In this document: positions 1 to 13,500 of the stretch, piece after piece | Numbering within the stretch: position 1 is the stretch's first letter | How the letters are laid out: every line of letters begins with the position of its first letter | Assembly: GCF_001625305.1 (NCBI RefSeq) | Contig: NW_017802491.1 | Coordinates: 3,140,277 to 3,204,276, forward strand | Reading direction: 5' to 3' | Source: Branchiostoma belcheri | Lineage: Eukaryota > Chordata > Leptocardii > Amphioxiformes > Branchiostomatidae | Length of the DNA stretch: 64,000 nt | Notes under the pieces: generated by a model | The model's database searches: none | Told to the model about the DNA's origin: nothing | Seen by the model: only the letters and a program-made list of their open reading frames with translations | Position numbers and translations under genes: made by a program

Positions 1-8
1 CATCTTAC

Positions 9-3000
9 CCCCTTCCGCTGTCCTCTGAGTGATAGGATTACTGTACACCCCGACACCCTCGATGTTGTAGGCAGCAATGCGAATCTCGTATTCCGTGAAG
101 ACGATCAGGCCGTCCAGCACGTAGCTGGTTGCTGCCGGATCAGTGATGTTCCTCTCGTCAGGGTAGGACCCCAGTCCGATGATGTTGTAGCTGATGATGT
201 AACCATACAGGTCTCCATTCTGGTTCTCCTCTGGTGGAGCCTGCAGTTATACATAAACACTGTATCAGTACAAGTACAACCTATTTCAACAATGCCAGTC
301 TGAAGTGATACAAACAATGTCAGCCACCAGAAGGCCCATTATTTGTCCTTGACCTTTGTCTTCCTACGAACTACAATGTACAGACATATCAAATACATGT
401 ATCAGCACAATCCATTACAGGCATTCTGAAGTTATGATGACTACAAATGTGCCAAAACACGCACGCACACATACAGAGACCAAAAACTCATTTTCCATGG
501 AGGTAATAACTCACCCTCCACTCCAGCATGATGGACTCGGTGTCACGGGCACTTGCCAGCACCCCCTGGGGAGGAGCATCAGGTACTGCAGGAGGGGACA
601 GAGAAGTTGTTAATGTTATGACCTCATGTCCACACCTGTCAGTGGTGCTGACTGTACAAAGGTCTGCAGGACTAAAGAGTTTCTTCCTGGGACAGTTATC
701 ACCAATGCATAACTAAGAAGCACTTGCTAAGTTATAGAATAGTGAAACATAAGCTTTCTTGGACATATCAGAGCACTAAACAAAGATACAGTGCAGGATA
801 CCTTCATTAGGCAGCCTGACTCTCGGTGTGGGGTCGCTAAAGGGTCCGTCGCCGATGCGGTTGACAGCCTTGATGCGGAACTGGTAGCCCATGGAGGGGC
901 GCAGGTTCCGCAGCACCAGTCTGGTGGTGGCAGGGTCCACGCTGGACTGCATCACAGACCAGTCCTCATCTGAGGGGCAGGAGGACTTGGTCATGTGGAG
1001 AACACGGCCATATCTGGCACTGCAACATCTCAACAAACCTGTCACACAGCTACTGTCACGAATCATGCCACAGGTAAAACAACTTTCTCTTTTCAACCTC
1101 TTATATAAAGTTAGAACGTTATTCTGACCTCAGCACACTGGCAAGCTGAGTTAGCCCACACGAAAAAAACTCATGGTCTGTCATAGTGTGTGTTAAAAAC
1201 AGGCAAAATAAAATTGTGAAAGCAAACTAAAAAAAATCACAAGAAATCAAAGTGCTTCACAAGGTTTAGGGGTGACAGCAGTATAAAGGGTTAGTGAGGT
1301 CACTTGACCTGAGGATGGACAGAAGGAAAGAAAGGCCAGGGAAGGATGACAGCACACTTACCTTCACTGGAGAGGGATGAGGAAGGAGAGAGTACAGTAC
1401 TCCTTTCTGAAGGATACAGAATAACCCAGAAATGAACTTTCGAAGGAAACTGAATAGAAACTATCATATCATAAAAAACTCCTCAATGCAAAATGATCTG
1501 AGACATCCTAAGCAGAATTTCACTACCATACACTTGTATGCATTTCAATATTTTTGCAAAAAAATATAATGGTGACAATATACTGAAAAAAACATTCTGT
1601 GGATTGGCTTCATATCAACAGTGACTGCAGCAGAACTCCAGAGCAGACGTGCAGGAAACTTACTGTCCTCCTTGACCTCCAGGACAAACCTCTCGATGGG
1701 AGTGTTGCCGTCAAAGGGGGTGTCCCAGGTCAGCACGATGGCCCTGTTCTCCACAGTACTCAGGACAGCAGTAACAGCTGAGGGCTTGTGAGGCAGCTCT
1801 ACAGAGGGTACAGGGAGAATGAGGAACTTCAAACAGAATGTTGAACAATAGATCAACAGTTAGAAATCCTTCTGTAGAAAGTACAAGCCCGTGGAGACTT
1901 GTGAGCAAGGTCTACTCAAGTGAAGATGATTTGTACCATCAATCATCGTACCATAGGATATTACTAGTTTTATTGTGGTAAAAACAGATGGAACCTTAAA
2001 AATGCACTCACCTTTCACCAGCAGGTATGCACTAGCCGAGTCATTTCCCCCAGCTGAGGTGACGTTACATGTGTATATCCCCACATCAGCCACAAACACA
2101 GATCTGATCTGTAGAGAGCCCTGTGCAGTGATGATGTAACGACTGTCAGGTCGGATGGGCTCCCCATCCTTCCACCAGGACAGGTGGATGGAGATACTGG
2201 TGTCGTGGGACACACCACACTCCAGCACGGCCGTCTGACCCTTAATAACCTCTGTAGGGTCACGTGGGGGTGATGTGATCTCTGTTTGAACTGAAAAACA
2301 CAAAAATGTGTCAATACATACATCACATCATTAGCTATAAAGATCTCTTGTCTAAGGTCCAAGTCATGACATTATGAGTCCGCATCGTAATGAGTGAAGC
2401 ATAAATTCTCTGACTTTATGTTGTTTACATGGGCCCTCCATTGTCAGTTTTTATATGCTACTAAATCCTAATGCTGCAGACACAAAGGGACAATACTCAC
2501 TCTGCACAGTAAGTGTGGCATTAGCGCTGACAGAGCCTATGGAGTTGGAGGCAGTACACCTGTAGCTGCCACTGTCCTCCTTCCTGGCAGGAGAGATGAG
2601 CAGCTCACCAGACTGCAGCACCATGAACCTGCCTGACACCGGGCCATCTGTACTGCCCACCTGTACATCATCTGTAAGCAGTGAACAGGAGAGCACCACA
2701 TCAGGAATATCCTCCTGCTAGTACTATTCTATCCTTGTTATTTCACACATGCTAGTTGGGTTATGACACACAACATCATATTTGAAATACGGTCAGCATC
2801 AGTGTTACTGCCAGATGTTTTGGCATCTTTAAACTGTGTCTCTCAATATCCAATATATCCTTGTTAGAACATCAACATATCGTCCAAATGTGCCCAAGTG
2901 AATAAAAATGATGTTTGCAGTATATGTTTCTCCAGTTTTGAGTTGAAATTTGTCTCTAAAAATGTGGAAAATAGCATTTCATAGAACTAGAACTTTCTCT

Positions 3001-6000
3001 GGGGAGTATGCCCATGAACGACAATAGATTTTCTGTGCAGAATTTGATTTTCCCCCTCCCATATGACCATTCTTTACCATTCTGGCAGTAATATCAATTA
3101 GCATGCACACATTGAAAAACAACTTGTTAAAAATCATTTGGACAAACAAGCAGCATCCTCCTAACAGGGAAAGTAGTATTAGATCAGCAATGTTATCACA
3201 CTAGAAAACAAAAAGTGCGCACTTTCTATATGATACAAACACATGCAGTTTAGATAAGAGACTATGTTAAGGGCTAAGTTCAAGAAGTGCCAAACACAAA
3301 CACAAACAAACAACACACAAAGGAGGTTCAGAGTGACAGGTGAGTCATGCATTTAACACTGGTGAACCTGCCTGTAAGGGTCACACTACCCAGGACAGCT
3401 GCACCTGTGGTCGGTGTGGCACAGCAGAACACAACGGTCACTCTAACATGTACTACATTACGTGTACATTTCCAACAACTATGGGGTAATACTCAACATT
3501 GTAAACTAATGAAGGTGAATTTAGTAAAAACATAATTGTTAGAAATATTTGTCTGTCCTAAAATGGTAACATTTCAAAGCCTATACTGCTTAGATGGTTT
3601 AACTGTCTTGATAAAAGTTGTTATTGAGAAGTTACATTCTACCTGCTGTGGGACAGGGTACTTCTATATATATTTCATCTATGATAAGACTAAGAGCATT
3701 GAATATCAAATGCCAACCTTTATAGAATGAACCATTATACACATCATTTCATTGAAAGAATTTTGCAGCAAATAATCTCAACATTAAGGCACATCAAGGA
3801 CTCAAGCATAAAATAACTAGAGAAAATTAGATCATGGTTGTCAAAATGAAAACTTTTCAATTCTACATTTGCAAATATCAAAGTACATGCGCTGCTGTAA
3901 GAATTGCTTTCCAAGCTCACCTTTGTACCATGTGATGGTCGGGCGGGGAGCACCTTCAGCAGAACACCTCATCCGAGCCACACTCCCATCCACCACTGAC
4001 GTGGGGGCAGGAGGGTCGATGATGTTGGGGGCAATGCCTATAGACAGAATCATCAGCCATCATTACAAACACTCCTAATGTCAGGTTGTTTTGTGACAGA
4101 TATAAGAAGGACATTTTTATAAGCCTAGTATGGAGGGGATAATGACATACCATACCTTGGTGAATTTTCTACCTTTTCATCACTCAAATAGGCATTAAGT
4201 TAACGCCCAGCTGAAATCGCTATCTATCTACCCAACTCATACTATGGTAAGGCATAGAAATCTTCTTCAGCGTCAAGCCATTTGGATAAAAAGATATCAT
4301 CCTCTATGCTGGTAATACACTACTGACTGGACTGGACATACAGTGTTTCTCTGACTAGTTCAATTGCAACTTGTTGCTTCTTTTGACATGCTTAATGGAA
4401 TGCTACTAGATGTAAGAGTTCCTGAATCTGGGAATCCTTGGAGTATCTAATGCGAAGAGATATCAGCACAACAGGCTGATAATGGACATAAACATTGGAC
4501 TACTCACGCTGGTCTGGTGCATGGGTGGGTGGGAGGATGGAAAGGTGCATGCAGGGAGAGAACGAGACAGAAAAAACATCTCAGACAAACCATTCCCCGA
4601 GCATCAACCAATCACCAAACAACTTCACAATTAGAGTGGCGTTAGAATCAGGTTTTAGCAGAAGGAGAGAAAGAGCAAGGCTACTTGCTAGCAAAGCATG
4701 AATGCAGAAACATTAGCCAAGTTATATAACAGCCGAACAAGGTTGTTAGGTACAGTTTGGGACAGCAGAATTCTGAGGGGAAGAAAAGAGATGACAGATG
4801 AGTTATGTGTCAACTAATATGTCTATTGCTATGGTTGTGTTAATAAACCCTACGCAGGCAAACTGATAAAATGTAGGCCCTAAACTTCTATATAAATGTC
4901 CCTGTCCAGGGGTACAAAAAAAGTTTAAAAGCAGAGCTGATGTTAAACAGAAATCTACCCTTCATGCCACACAGTTAGGATGCATACAAGTAGCTAATGA
5001 GAGCTTTATGAAGTATATGCTAGAACTTACAGAAGTGTAAGTTTGCTATCAAGACCTTTTCTGAAATTCTACAAAACTGCAATGGATCAGTAATGAAGGA
5101 GAGAAAACAACAAATATTAATTGATGGAAATGAAGTAAAACAAAATTGAAAGGAACGGATGAAATGTCTCAAATGTTGTTGAGTCACAGGCATCTCCACT
5201 CACTCTGTACAATGAGCCTGGTGGCGGCATGCACGCTCCCCTGGGCATTCTCAGCAAAACACTGGTACATCCCCTGGTCTGCCTCGCCCAGGTTCATGAT
5301 GCGCAGTGTCCCGTCCGTCTGCACCTGGTACTTGTTGCTGCCTGAAAATGACGCGATGTCCACGGCGTCGTAGTACCATTTGATGGTAGGCTGGGGTGTG
5401 CCGGTAGCCTGGCACTGGATATCTGTGGAGTGGTCCAGGTTTCCTCTCCTTTCAACGGGCGGTCTCCGATAGAAGACTGGTTCATCTACAGAATGTCAAG
5501 ACAAAACCTGTATCACATGTATGCATATTGTTTTTCCTATTAATTTTGTCTTCTGAATTCCTGCCTTTAGCAATACAAGATGATAAGCACGCCAAAAAAG
5601 ATGATATCAAGCAGTCCTGTGACAGTAAATGTACCACCCTTAGCTACACATATTATGATGTAATTAGCTATATTTTTTACAAATACTGATATGAAAACAG
5701 TCATGCTGCCGGCACCACTAGTACTGACCATAGATGGTGAGGTTGGCGTAGGCTGAGGCAGGACTGTAGGAACTCCCGGCCAGTCTGGCCTCACACTTGT
5801 AAATGCCCTCGTCACTGTCCGTGGGGAAGTTGATGGTCAGTTTCCTGTTGAAGTCGCTCAGACCAGAGGTGACCACCTGTCCATCTTTCTTCCAGGTGAT
5901 GGTCAAGCTGTTGATGGGACTGTACAGATAGATAGAACAATCAGACTACAATCCTTTTTCTGTTAAACAACCCAAGATGTTCTTTCTGACAACATAATGC

Positions 6001-7580
6001 TAGATTAAAGAGACAGATTTCTAGGAAATTTGATACAAAAATGCATGTTACTACTTACTTGGCATTAGGCACACATTCAAACACTGCTTGGTTGCTCCCC
6101 CTCTCCACGTTCTGGTCTATAGGCGGGATCACAATGGTGGGCTGGATCTGTTGGGTGGAACTCACAGACCCTGAGAAAGACAAAAGAACATAACATGCAT
6201 GAGGCATCTATTTATGAAATACATGTACCAATATTCTCTTCATTGAAATGTATTCAAATAACAAGATATACATGCCAAAGATAATCATGTCTGATTTTTC
6301 ATACCTCTGTCAGGTGAGTACATTGCTTTAGGCAACTATTCTTTTGAAAACAGTATTATCTTGAAAATACCTTTAAAAAGGTTGCAGTACTGCAAATGTC
6401 TGCTAGGTGGACTCATTGAAAAGTTGCTTGGTCTTACCCCAAGACTTCTTTCTTGTTTCCAACCAAGATGGGATTGTGACATCCACTCCCAAATATAACA
6501 GTCTACTGACATGCTGTCATAATATATCAATTGTTCCTTTGTTACTATGTAGTTTATGGATAACTTAAGATACTCACCTCTAACACTCAAAGTAATGACC
6601 TGACTGAATCTGTCTTCAGCGGCATCGTCGTTAGAAGCCTTACACTTGTACTGTCTGGAGTCAGACCCTGACGAGGACAGCAAGACCAGCCGACCATCCA
6701 CGGTGATGAACCTACAGGACAATGGTTTGAAATTAGTCTTTCAATTTTTTTTCATCATTCACTAGAGTGTTTCCCTATGTGAAATCCTACAGCACGGATA
6801 TCATGAATTACTGAACACCTTGCTTAAACAAAAATTTACAATATAGTTAAAGGCAATTCATAATAACATAAGAAAGCTGGACTTACCTTGTCCGTGTGTT
6901 GGTCACAACCTCAGTGTTGTCGATGAACCATGAGTAGCGAGGTACAGGGACACTGTCTATTGGAGGGCAGCTCAGTACTTTGGGCTGCCCTGCATCCACC
7001 GACTCACTGGTGGGGCTGGAGGGAAACTGCCCAATAACTGAAAAAGGGTAATTCAATAAAGTTCATTGCAATTTCATTCCACAGAGAATATTCAATCTGT
7101 TGATTCTTAAGCTAATACTACTTCCCAACTTAACCTTTAAAACTATTAGTAAACAGAATATGTATCAAATTCAAAAAGGTGGTTTCTACTTTGTTATTGT
7201 ATTCTTGAAGTGTGGTCAGTATACAAAGGTACAAAAGAGTCTGTCATAAAACTACTTCAAGGCCACCCCTTACATCCTTTCCAAAGCACCCCTACCCCTG
7301 ACATACTTACAGGCAACGTCCAGTTGAGCCTTCTTGCTGAGCACCATTCCGACCTGGTTCTTGACAATACAGCGGTACTCTCCTGCGTCGGTCTGAGGGG
7401 ACACATTGGTGAGTCTCAGCCTGGTGCTGGTACTGAAGCCTGTCCTCTCCTGTCCGTCCTTCAGCCACCTGTACTCTAGAGGACTGCTGCCCCCTCCCAC
7501 ACATGCCAGGTTCTTACTGTTCCCTTGCAGAACAACATCATCCTCAGGCTCTGTCTGCACTGATGGCCCTAACAAGTTAT
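9..7580 (-). CDS. sdk: Protein Sidekick homologue, 5' part (six Ig + first two FN3 domains), partial
   Basis: Sidekick proteins are homophilic cell-adhesion molecules of the immunoglobulin superfamily (six Ig, thirteen FN3, one membrane span). In transcript order the exons inferred from GT/AG sites are 7311-7580 (Ig1), 6887-7037 and 6578-6711 (Ig2), 6059-6170 and 5729-5919 (Ig3), 5204-5485 (Ig4), 3921-4037 and 2501-2671 (Ig5), 2012-2290 (Ig6), 1664-1798 and 802-969 (FN3-1), 515-585 and 9-240 (FN3-2). Typical Ig cores are visible: Cys, Trp (EYRWLKDG, WKKDG, ITWYKG) and D-x-G-x-Y-x-C (DAGEYRC, DSGSYRC, DVGIYTC). Ig6 ends in SAGGNDS and FN3-1 has LTWDTPFDGNTPIERF, both of which I recognise as Sidekick-like. 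Several Ig domains are split by an intron. The signal-peptide exon was not identified, and the rest of the FN3 domains and the membrane segment lie to the left of the window. The order of exactly six Ig before FN3 separates it from DSCAM and contactins. Confidence 0.88.
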
Positions 7581-10500
7581 CTGGGACAGAACAGCAGAAG
7601 ACATAAATTGTTGAGTATTGCGTTCAACCAGTCCACTAATCTATCTTTTACACAGTTAGGTACTGCAACATGTCTATCATGAGTGGTCTAGACAACAAGC
7701 CTTTGCTGGAGAAATTAACCCATATCTGTTATAAGTCAGGTGATAAAGCAGAGACAAAAACAGTTATTATGGGGACCTATAAAACAGGAATCAATCTCAT
7801 ATCTTAATTGAAAAAATTCCATTCCACATAGGTCAATTCCAGGGGTAATTGGTTAAGCATATAAGAATGACATATATGAAATCCATATCGAGGTCATGAC
7901 CTTGTGAAACATCATGTTACTGGAGCATATATCCTGTACCTGGGGCAGTAATCTATACCATATACATCTGCTCTGTGTACTCAGACTACAGGCTGTACTA
8001 ATGATAAGGAACATGACAGAATAACCCTTCACTATCACATTTTATCTCTCTCTAGCTGTTCTCATAATTATGTGGACAACATTTAACTCTCTGCTTAGTC
8101 AATATGATAACACTGTGATAATCAGACTTTTATCTTCTAAACAAACAATCTAAGTGGTGAAAGAGGGCGTCATCTTGGTATACCCAATCTGCCTAAAATG
8201 GTACATTTCCAAATTTCCAATACATGCCCGTTTAAAAATTACAGTGTATTATTATTTTTCTTATAACAAACTTTGAAACATGGTTCATGTCATACTTGTG
8301 GACATAGATAATCAATAAATCATAACAAGCTATCTACAGGCTTGCAAGGGATTATTTCCAGGTCTGACCTACAAAACACACCTGCCACAGTGAGATATAC
8401 CTTGCTAATTAGACAAGCTAGGCTAACCAGTAATGTAACAATACTGACGATCCAAAACTATACAAACACTGCTGTAGCCATGAAGAATGGTTTCCCCATC
8501 AATCCCTATATATATAACATGGCATCTGTCCCAGTTTTGTCCAGAAGGAATCTCAGGAGAAACTTTATCAAGATGACCTCTGGCACTGCTGAAGTCTCCA
8601 GTGGCAGCTTTCCTTACATGTTTACATCACAATTATAACCGCCTGTTGCTACTGTACAGCAACGACTACCAGATTTTCATTGTTATAACAAACATGTTAT
8701 GAAGATCAGTATTATGAAAAGCTTTGTATTCAAATATCTATTTCAAGTGATGCTGGCAACAAATGACTACTGTAACTTTCAGCATACCTCCCCATTGGAA
8801 AATAAACAGAAACAGATTATTTATAGACCATCTATCAAAAGAAAAGTTTTAAAGGTATCTGTGTTAAGAGAAAGACAATAACCACAAATGATATCTTATA
8901 GTTGAATATTAGAACAATATGAAAACAAGTACAAATTATTCAAAAATTATTTATGCAGCACGATTTTGAGTTTTTTTTTCAAATATTCCAAGAAATTCAG
9001 GCTAAACTTCTTGTCACAACTTCTGTCTAATGTAACAATGCCTACCCCATTGAAAACTTATATGAAACACCCTCCTCAGGGGTATCAGCTGTCCACGTCT
9101 AGTGCTCATACACAAACACAGGAGCTCTACTTGAAGAAGGCTGCTGAAAGAAGACACAGGGTTGCACATAGCTAATGGAGCATTTAACCCCAAAGAAAAC
9201 AACAGCAAAAAGCTTCTTGTTGTCCCAGCTTGGTCAGCTATGTCCAGGAAATATTGCTGCTGATAAAGTTGCATGTCGACTATTGACTGAGGACACGTCC
9301 AGTCACATGTCTTATGTGTAGTTTGTTAAAATCATAACATCAATATCATAACTGAGACTTTGTGGTACGGTTTTAGTTGGACGGTTATGATTTATTACTG
9401 GTAGATAGCTCTGATTCTTCATTGTAATTGCTCAGATAGAAATTGTGCTCAGAAGTAAATGACAACCTCTAGCAGCAAAAAGCATGGCCAACAACATGCA
9501 GCTGTGATATAAAGGGAAAGTAAAGCTTGGTGTACTGTATAGGAACCTGTACAGTCCTTATACAGTGGTAGGCTAGTATTACTGGCTGAAAAAGCTGTCA
9601 AGCCTTGCCTGGAAGGGATTATGGCTAGGTCAGATTCTTGAAATACAAGTGCTAAGTAGAAACTTCCCTCCGAACTTGGGGGCACGCGTTACAGCCACCC
9701 GGTTTGTTTTATTGCTAAATGTGTAGTTAATATTCAACCCTGTGCCTATTATCCTGCAGCCAGATTTTTATCATGTGCCCTTCTAAGCAACCTGGCAAAA
9801 GTCCAGATATTTGTATGAACAATCATAAATCATGTGAACTTATTGACTTACAGAAGGTCTGTAGTAAAGTCTATCATGAAGGTTACAATATTTGCTTTGG
9901 ACAAGACCAAAGGTATTTCTTTTGATCCAAGCCAAATACATGAACTATGTTACAAAGTCCTGGTTGTACTGCTGCTGTTCTTGTGCCCCGAGGATCACAA
10001 CAGTCAGCCAAGTGAGCTGTTCCCACAGAGAACAGGCCAGAGGTCAGCATAGTTCACAGGAGGGGGCAATGTACAGAAATACCTGAGGTGCCATGGGCAC
10101 GCAAATCTGTCCTGGGAGATAACACATAGCACAACATTCTACAAATTTCAGCTAATGTTTCACACAAACATCTGTTTATATAAACAGGCAAGACCAAAGA
10201 GCCAGAGCCCTTATCTCTGCATGATTCATAATTAAGTATGCAATAAATCATGATGAATATATAATCCATGTCAGTTTTTTTGGGGGGGGGGCATGATGAT
10301 AAGCTTCCAATAAAAAAGGCAATGACAAAGAAACATAATAAGACACAACAATGACTATACAAAAGTGTGACCTATGTCAACCACTTGTATTGCGCATATC
10401 CGCATACTCGTATAAGTCATTCGTATCATTGATGATTTCAACGAAAACTAAATCTAAGTCAAAGAGGCAAATTTTGCTGAAGCCATTTAGGTAATTGTAA

Positions 10501-13500
10501 TCATCAATCAAGCCTGTATCCCCAGAGCCTGCTTGACTATGTCTACATACAATAGGGGATCTATGACAACATAATACATATTCACTGACAAGGCAGTTGT
10601 CTTGGATATCCACTGGGAATGTAAACAAACTGTAGCCAATCATGATAACATCTGTTGTTCTTTGTACCTGTCTTATCATTTATACATGTTTATGATGTTA
10701 TGTCCAAATACTGCAAAGCTGAAATTACCATAAAGAATACTAAAATGGCAAGAGAGGAAACTGGCATTCCTAACTCATGACAAAATAGGTATTAGATTAC
10801 ATGCAATACTTCCACATGTTACAACATACCAATAATGGCTTTAATTATACATAAGTTATCCAGAATGATTTCCGTATGTCTATGCCACTGACAATCAATG
10901 ATCAACATTGTAACTAGTGATCACGTCTTGGCAAGCCAAAGGGGCATGTATTGGCACGTTCTCTGTTTACCCCAGAATGTTGGCAGTGGTAAGTTGCAGG
11001 ATTGTGTTCCAGAAGACAAACACATACAACAATACTCTAGTTATATAACTATGGATTTTTGTCACTTTTGTCTTGAACTTCCTACTTTGTTTTTCTGTAG
11101 ATGGGCCTCTGCCACTTCCTGTTCTAATTTGTCATTCCAGCACAAAAATTCACACTTACACTCAAGGACATCAATAACAACCCCCTTCTGCAGTTGACCC
11201 TACCAACCAGGCAAAAAGGTCCAAATACAATAAGGTTTAATCTGGAACTTCAACACTACAAATATAAAATCTGCCAAGGATGGATAGACATATTTGCTAG
11301 GTGGAAGGTCATTGGACTATATGTCCACGACCTTGTCAGAACAAATTTCCTAACGGAAACAGAGCAGTGTAAATGTAGGCATGAGGAAGAAAATCCTGGA
11401 GTTCCTGGTAATAGAGGAAGTCTTAGCACACATTAGTTCTACATGATTGGTGTGAAGGTGTGACCTATAAGTGTGACAGGATGTGTGTGGGAGAAACCAT
11501 GGATCAGCCACTGTTGATTCTGTGAGGGGAAAATAAACTGTACCAGCATAGACACAGGCACAGATTTGCAAGTGCTTGTCTCTCCCACTTACATGTGGTG
11601 GGTACATACAGTACTGGAGAGAAATTCTGTTTATCTGTTATCAGCTGAATAGACATATAGAGTGAAGGTCATTCTTGTTCATACTTTTGCAAAGTAGAAG
11701 GAACATGAAAACATGTGGTAGTGCCACTAAAAAGACTTCATTTGATAAGAAAATTCCTTCCTGAATAAATTATTCAAAACAGTCACGCATTGGTTACACG
11801 TACATTATTGGACAACAATTAATGTTTGTACCCAGTTCTTGAACGTACATTACATCAAGTGAATTCCAGTTGTACCTGGTAACCAGTCAGAATGAAAAGA
11901 AACACAAACAAGTCAGTCCTACATTGTGTACACAGTGCATACCCAGCACAATAGTCCATCCCTTTGACTGGTATGGTGGCTGGATGGCGGGAGAGTTTAG
12001 ATGAAATGTGATCACTACCACACAACTTTTTCCTAAATTTCAAACGATGACTATCTACAACATGCTAGTTTTCACTCATACGTTTATTTGATATTCAGCA
12101 AACTTCATAATGTCCAGACTCAAGTATGGCAACAAGAGGTAAACAGATGCCTGGCTGTGTCAAGGACAATTACGAATTAGCATTATTCTTCCCCTCAGAA
12201 AACTCTTAGCAGATTTCCAGCTGACTTGTCTTTCATTGCTGACAGCAATGCCAAGGTTGAAGACCTCCTGTAAATCTGGCACCACCACCACCATCTGGAG
12301 CCTGGTAATTTACTGACTCCACAAATTCAATTCCCTTTCAAAATCCAATACAGAAATTAGAAAATTATATGGGGGGCATATGTGCATTTTTATCTACACT
12401 AGCATGTGAAAATCTGCAGCATGTCATGGCTCACATTCTGCTATCATCTCTGATAAGTAGAGTCTAATACTGGATGACTGTATGATCCAGTTAGGATGTA
12501 TACCTGTCTGTATAGCACTCTATACAAACTAATGATGTGGCTTACCACAACAGATGTACTGCCACTGGTGCAACAACTTTCTAACAGACAAGGAAGATAT
12601 AAAATCAGGGCCATACAAAATAAACTCCTTTTAGTTTTAGAAAATTTTGAAAGAATTTCTGGCTGTTCCTTTTGACTGGAATCCATCACGGGCAAGATAG
12701 AGGACCCTTATGGGAGGCACATGGGGCAGAAAATCAGCAGTAAAAGTAACCATGTCTGATTACACTTCCAGATGTTTGGACCCATCTTCATGATCTTGCC
12801 TTCAGCTATACATCCCCAAACCAGGTCAAAAGTTGAGATAAGGGGTCAGACCTCAGTACCTGTCACTGTTCTCAAGGGCTCCTGGTGATGATGCTAGTTA
12901 TGCAGGTAAGAACAAAAAACAAAAAAATGTTTGACTTGATTTAAAAAAAAATGTCCACATTTGATGATAGCTGACCCACTGTTGCCTGCACAAAGTTTTA
13001 CCTTATATGACTTGGATCCCAAATATCAACATCCAAATACACATCATGGGAAATGTCAGTGGAAGTGGGAAGCCTAACAACAATACACATATTTGACAGG
13101 GATACAACCAAACAGCCGCTCGTATCAATCTATCAACATATCCACATATGTGCAGAAATGCCTTACCAAATCTGTCATCTAAATGAAGTACTAATACTCT
13201 ACTTCATCAGACACAGTAGTGACTAACTGCTGACTGGGAATGACAGATAACCAGATGTAAACCTATCGCTGGCTGATGAAATTGTGGTTTGGGAGAGAAG
13301 TGGGTTGGGGGTTACCACAAGGTCACCGCTGCTATCTAAATAGTGCAGATTTGCCCCAAGCCCTCCCAAGGGATTCCAAAGATATATCAGAGCTGACAGA
13401 CTGAATGGTGTAGAGGCACTGAATCACAATGGACTGGGCTGATTTAACTATTCATTACATCTCAATTCACCTGGTTGAACTTGTTATATGAAGTATACCG

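Noticed and set aside
1360-1410. Possible extra small exon between the two halves of sdk FN3-1 (GTGAAG|GTAAGTG with pyrimidine tracts upstream)
   Set aside because: Any exon ending there (5 or about 47 nt) would break the reading frame between 1664-1798 and 802-969, which otherwise join perfectly (KED-N-EDW).
4503-4515. 6-nt micro-exon candidate ACCAGC followed by GTGAGT in the sdk Ig5 intron
   Set aside because: Too short to support from sequence alone, and Ig5 is complete without it.
10054-10362. Minus-strand frame beginning with a hydrophobic signal-like stretch, considered as the sdk signal-peptide exon
   Set aside because: No matching donor in the phase required by the Ig1 exon, and the frame crosses a G-homopolymer of uncertain length.
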